The position numbers were made by a program, and so were the translations under genes. The notes under the pieces are model-generated. The model saw nothing but the letters and a program-made list of their open reading frames with translations. It ran no database searches and was not told where the DNA came from. Shown piece after piece: positions 59,888 to 64,000 of a stretch of 64,000 bases of DNA. Positions within the stretch are counted from its first letter, which is position 1. Each line of letters begins with the position of its first letter. The stretch is from Theobroma cacao (Eukaryota; Streptophyta; Magnoliopsida; Malvales; Malvaceae). Where the stretch lies: assembly GCF_000208745.1 (NCBI RefSeq), contig NC_030852.1, positions 23,481,819 through 23,545,818 on the forward strand, given 5' to 3'.

Positions 59888-60152
59888 CCGCTAGTTTTAT
59901 CGCTTATACTTTAACTGTAATTATATTATATTATTGGTTGCAAGCTTTATCATTTATTTTTTTACCATAGCTTGACATTCTTGCTTCAGTTGCAAACTTG
60001 ACCATTTATATTTTGGGTGCAATGATATTTTTTTATAGGTCGCAAGCTTTATTGTTCATTCTTTGACTATAATTCATCATTCATATTCTAGTCGCTAACT
60101 TTATCGCTCATAATTTGGCTGTATGATATTATGTTATTAGCCGCAAGCTTTA
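59888..60152. repeat. 51-bp tandem repeat array interrupted by the solo LTR
   Basis: Copies of the phrase (G)CAAGCTTTATC/CGCTAACTTTATCG start at 59888, 59940, 59992, 60042, 60092 and 60143, a period of 50-52 bp. The sixth copy is cut by the LTR insertion and resumes at 63658. Confidence 0.88.
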
Positions 60153-63100
60153 TGTGAAACCTTGTTTCGGGTAATGGCTGGCATGAGGACTCAATGGAGG
60201 TAATCCACCAAGCCCACATAAGCCTCATTTCATTATTCATCATATCATCAATCATTGGATCATTAAATGGTTCACATGAATTATACTTAAAATTCATAAC
60301 ACTATTATTTATGTACACAAAGCACTACATTTTGAAAAAGGATGTGTCATTACTTATAGCCGACATTTCATTAAGTTAACTATCATTTGCACCGCGTGGC
60401 TACATCATCATATGATGGACATTTTATTTATGCCCCGAATACACTGACATTTATACATATAAGGCTACATGGCCAATCAAATGACTTAACTAAGATTGGC
60501 TACCAGCGGAGTGACTTTGAGATGAGAATGATACTATTGAATGCCTTGGTCATTGAGCCTATCACGTTACGCACATGGATCCCTCACGCGTCTATATCTC
60601 GAGTAGCTTTGAATCTACAAAACATGAAAGTTTAAAAAAAAAACTTGAGTACAATTACTCAATTAAGGATATAGAGGGGAATAAGCAACAACTTTAAAAG
60701 TTTATAAATAATGTACATTTTCTTGAAAACATGCACATCTTTCCTAAACAAAACCGTGATGCATTTAGGTTTCCACCAAATAAAACTTACTTGTATAACT
60801 TTAACTCATCTGTTGGTGTCAAGCTCGTAACTTACATGCAAATTCAACAATAATGAACTATAATGTGCTAAAAGATAATAAATGGGCGGACTTCCTAGGA
60901 GGCTTTTAAATTTTACCTAGCTTAGTTCAATATCTCAATCTAAAGTGCGGAATCTTATGCATATGTATACATTTCAGGGCTATCCAAGCCTTTCTTATAT
61001 TTATTTTTTGCACTTATAGCCTTAACTGTCATTTACCTTTCTTGGTTTTCTACTTGAATACGTAAACCTTAAATAATTGGGTATTACTCATCAAACGTGC
61101 TTAAACATTACATAAACCTTAAAATAATTAGGTCTTACCCATCAAAACATACATAAACATTATATACATCATTTAAAATTATAGCAAAATGCATACTTAA
61201 CTTTCATCATTATGCACGTATTTCCTATGATATTATTGGCTCCACCAAGGCTAAATGCACATTTAGGGTACTTCAACCCTTACTTCAATCAAGTACTCTG
61301 ACTCCTTTTGTACACCAGTGGCATCTTTCAATGCCTCACCATTGATTACATAATCCCAGTTTTATATGTGGCCCCATTGCGGCCATGCAATGTATCATCA
61401 AACATAACAATTACATAATATATCATTCACATCGAATAAAACATAACATCATGTCTACATAACTTAGCATTTAGTCATCAATCATTATATCCACATGACA
61501 TGTAGCTAAGCTACCATGCCCTTCAGTGCACATCAATTCATAACCAATAATAACTTAGCATATACTTATATGGCTAAACACATATGCTTATGTGTATGAA
61601 CATTCATCCTCACCTTGGGTTCACATAACAACATAGAATTCAATTTAAAACGGTTTGTTCCCATGCATTTTTCTATAAAATTATTTACATAACATCATAC
61701 TTTGAAAACCTTATTTCATACTTTTCCAAAACTATTTGGATGTAATACCCACTCACCTAATGGCTGTTTGCATAGTAGTTTAGCCAATCATGCTTATCAC
61801 AGCAACTATTCAAGCTCTTTAACTACTAGACTTTAAGCTCTAATGCAATTTAGCATTAAACCATGATATAATAATCAATACATATTCAAGTACTCAACAT
61901 TTCTCAAGCTCATTTTTACTTGAAATTTTGTTAACACATTCTTGCTACATCTCAACTCTAACTTAGTTCAATTATGTTGCTAGGAACACAATTCACATAA
62001 GGCTTACCTCTTTTCCAGCTTACTCCTTGAGCTTCTTAATGTTTTCTAGCACTTCACTGGCATTCATAAACATTCATAAATTTTCAGCATTGATTTACTA
62101 AATTAAACTAATTTCTTATATTTCAACTATCATCTTTAAACCACAATTTATGCCAAACATTCAAGCATTCTAACCTTTACCTTGGTGGCTTAAATTTAGC
62201 TAAACAAAACCTCTAGAATTTCTCCAACCAAGGAAAATAGCTTGCTGCAACATAACCAAAGTAAAATTTTCAACCGCTCAAACTAGAGCTCATGCACTAA
62301 GGGAGCTTGTTCTTACATCAATTATCCATTTTCTAGCCTTAAATTATTGGTTTTTAGAGTTCAAACATCAGGAAAGAAGCCTAAAGAACATTCGGGCAAG
62401 AGGAAAACAAGTTAGCTTGCAACAACTTAAGGAGCATGAATAACAAAGTGGAATAAAAGAATGAAAGCCTTGTAATAGCCTCCGTTCTATACTTAGGTGT
62501 GAATAATAAAGTGGGTAACCTTGGTTTGTCCACCCAAGTTAGGCTAATTACCCATTAGCCCTTACTTTTTTTACTTTATTTACATAATTCACTCTCTACC
62601 TTATTTTTCTTTTCAATTTATTCTCTCAAATATTTTTTTTAGTTTTAATTTGGTCATTTAACTTTTTTTATTTTCAATTTGGTCTTCTAATTTTTTTATT
62701 TTCAGTTTGGTCCTTCAACATTTTCATGCTTTTCAATTTAGTCTCTCTTCCAAAGTTTGTCCAAGACATACACAACAGTTCAAGGATATTACTTGTTATC
62801 CTTGGAAACTTAGAATCACAAACCAAGCATATTAAGTCATAACCTTGGAAGCTACAACTCAAGGATATTGAATATTATCGTTGGTAACTTAAAACCACAA
62901 CACAAGGATATTGGGTATTATCTTGGTACTACAAATTCAAAGATTCTGCCTATTATCCTTGAAAACTTAAAATCACAGTTCCAAGGATTCTGCTTATTAT
63001 CCTTAGAAACTTAGCATTATAAACTCAAGGATTTCAAATGCCAAGAACATTTCCACTTGACCTTACATAGTTTAATCATCAAACATACCTTTAAACTCAT

Positions 63101-63657
63101 CAAAATACATCTCCAAGGATAATCAATTCCTTGTCAATCCTTTGGACATTTAATTTCAATCAAGTTAAGCCCCACTATGGTCTGTTTCTATTTTACTGCA
63201 TGCAAACTCTCATCATGCGTATATTCATTCATTCATTTTCTATTTATGTCCAATATGCACAAGTCATACTCAATATGAACAAGCTCAAGTGTGCATATGT
63301 TTACATCTCACATCTCATGTTCTAATGACTGACAACATACTTTACCTTATTTTATCATGCATATGAATACATATTTACATATTCACATATGGTTATTTAG
63401 TTTCTGCCTCTTTGGCATTAAACATTCTTATGCTTTACAAGTTCTTATTACACGATTTTTCATGCATTAACTCATGTGCACATATGGCGTCATAACATAT
63501 ACTCAATAAATTCAGCATATTTCAATCACAATTGCAATAATAGTTCGCGACATATATGTATAGATGCAATCACTCATCAACCATATGTATTTCTATTTAC
63601 CTTTAGGCAAACCTTGTTTTCATTCTTGAATTCCTTTACATAGGTTGGGGCGTTACA
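60153..63657 (-). mobile_element. Solo LTR, 3505 bp, with 5-bp target duplication
   Basis: The insert is flanked by direct repeats CTTTA (60148-60152 and 63658-63662) and has TG...CA ends. On the minus strand it starts TGTAACGCCCCAACCTA, a start typical of many plant Ty3/gypsy LTRs, and ends GGTTTCACA. It has no protein-coding frame, no primer site and no second LTR, so it looks like a solo LTR left by recombination. Joining the flanks restores a sixth copy of the surrounding 51-bp repeat, which supports both boundaries. Inside are stretches with a ~30-bp spacing of TTTTCAATTTGGTC-like phrases (62625-62745), common in long plant LTRs. Confidence 0.85.
62780..63035. repeat. About 50-bp tandem repeat inside the solo LTR
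   Basis: Roughly five imperfect copies of CAAGGATATT, then TATTATCCTTGGAAACTTA and AATCACAA. Each copy contains AAGGATA and TATCCTT, which can pair. Confidence 0.85.
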
Positions 63658-63662
63658 CTTTA

Positions 63663-64000
63663 TTGCTAATTTCTTAGCCTTAACCTATTACTCACAAATT
63701 GGTCTCAACTCTTACGTTTATGTATTGAAAGGGTTGAATTAATCTCCTTCACGTTAGGTTCGGGTTAACCTCCTTGATGTAAAGTTTAGAGTTCCCGTTT
63801 AGGTGCATACAATAATGAGAAATGTAAATAAGTACGCAACATGTGCGTATAACATTATTATTATTGCAAAACGAAAAAAGGATAAGATTAGTAAAATACT
63901 AGCTCAATAAGTTTTTTTTTTAAAAAAAAAAAGAAAAGAAAAGCAAAAGATTAGCCAATTGCATATTCTATAAAGAAGAGTCATTGGCAAAGGCATTTAA
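63663..64000. other. Sequence to the end of the window
   Basis: The first bases continue the 51-bp repeat split by the solo LTR. The rest is AT-rich, with a poly(T)/poly(A) stretch near 63910-63950 that can fold back. No gene is seen. Confidence 0.5.

Noticed and set aside
60387..60635. 82-residue plus-strand frame
   Set aside because: It lies inside the solo LTR, has no recognisable domain, and reads opposite to the LTR orientation.

Overview
The window is nuclear DNA of a flowering plant, most likely a eudicot. Genes have plant-type GT-AG introns and AT-rich intergenic DNA, the coding content includes plastid and mitochondrial targeted plant proteins, and the mobile elements are classic plant families (Ty1/copia, an LTR element with a TGTAACGCCCC-type end, Mutator-like). 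The LTR sequence at 60-63.7 kb resembles elements common in Malvaceae, but I would not assign a species from this.

Layout. 1.1-4.8 kb (+): plastid phosphoserine phosphatase, 8 exons including a 5' leader exon. 7.4-13.3 kb (+): a POLAR-like membrane/coiled-coil protein in 3 coding exons, with a 403-bp MITE-like insertion in intron 2. 13.9-17.3 kb (-): a mitochondrial glycine-rich RRM protein (GR-RBP3/ORRM type), tail to tail with the previous gene. 19.4-22.4 kb (+): a single-exon EXO70 exocyst subunit. 24.9-26.2 kb (-): an intronless presenilin. 27.6-32.7 kb (-): a full-length but inactivated Ty1/copia element with matching LTRs, PBS, PPT and target duplication. 33.0-35.1 kb (+): an unrecognised Pro/Ser-rich protein with a Cys-rich tail. 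About 35.5-45.9 kb: a decayed Mutator-like element carrying two convergent broken genes, a MULE transposase (+) and a DUF1985/Ulp1-like gene (-), with internal long inverted repeats and several tandem arrays. 48.3-51.7 kb (+): replication protein A large subunit, 12 exons. 52.5-56.3 kb (-): secreted glycerophosphodiester phosphodiesterase, 7 exons. 57.5-64 kb: gene-free repeat DNA, including a 3.5-kb solo LTR inserted in a 51-bp tandem repeat.

The host genes are unrelated housekeeping or cell-biology genes (serine synthesis, stomatal-lineage-type polarity, organelle RNA processing, exocytosis, intramembrane proteolysis, DNA replication, phosphodiester turnover) and show no operon-like logic. 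Reconstructed proteins have family-typical lengths (295, 708, 310, 644, 435, 331, 621 and 393 aa), and every junction in the multi-exon genes keeps frame, so the gene models are well supported. The most unusual content is the Mutator-like element. Its inner inverted repeats appear to lie in the first introns of both convergent genes, and a short GTGACAC/GTGTCAC motif recurs in three separate places. I saw no CRISPR, tRNA or rRNA genes and no clear new biochemical system.
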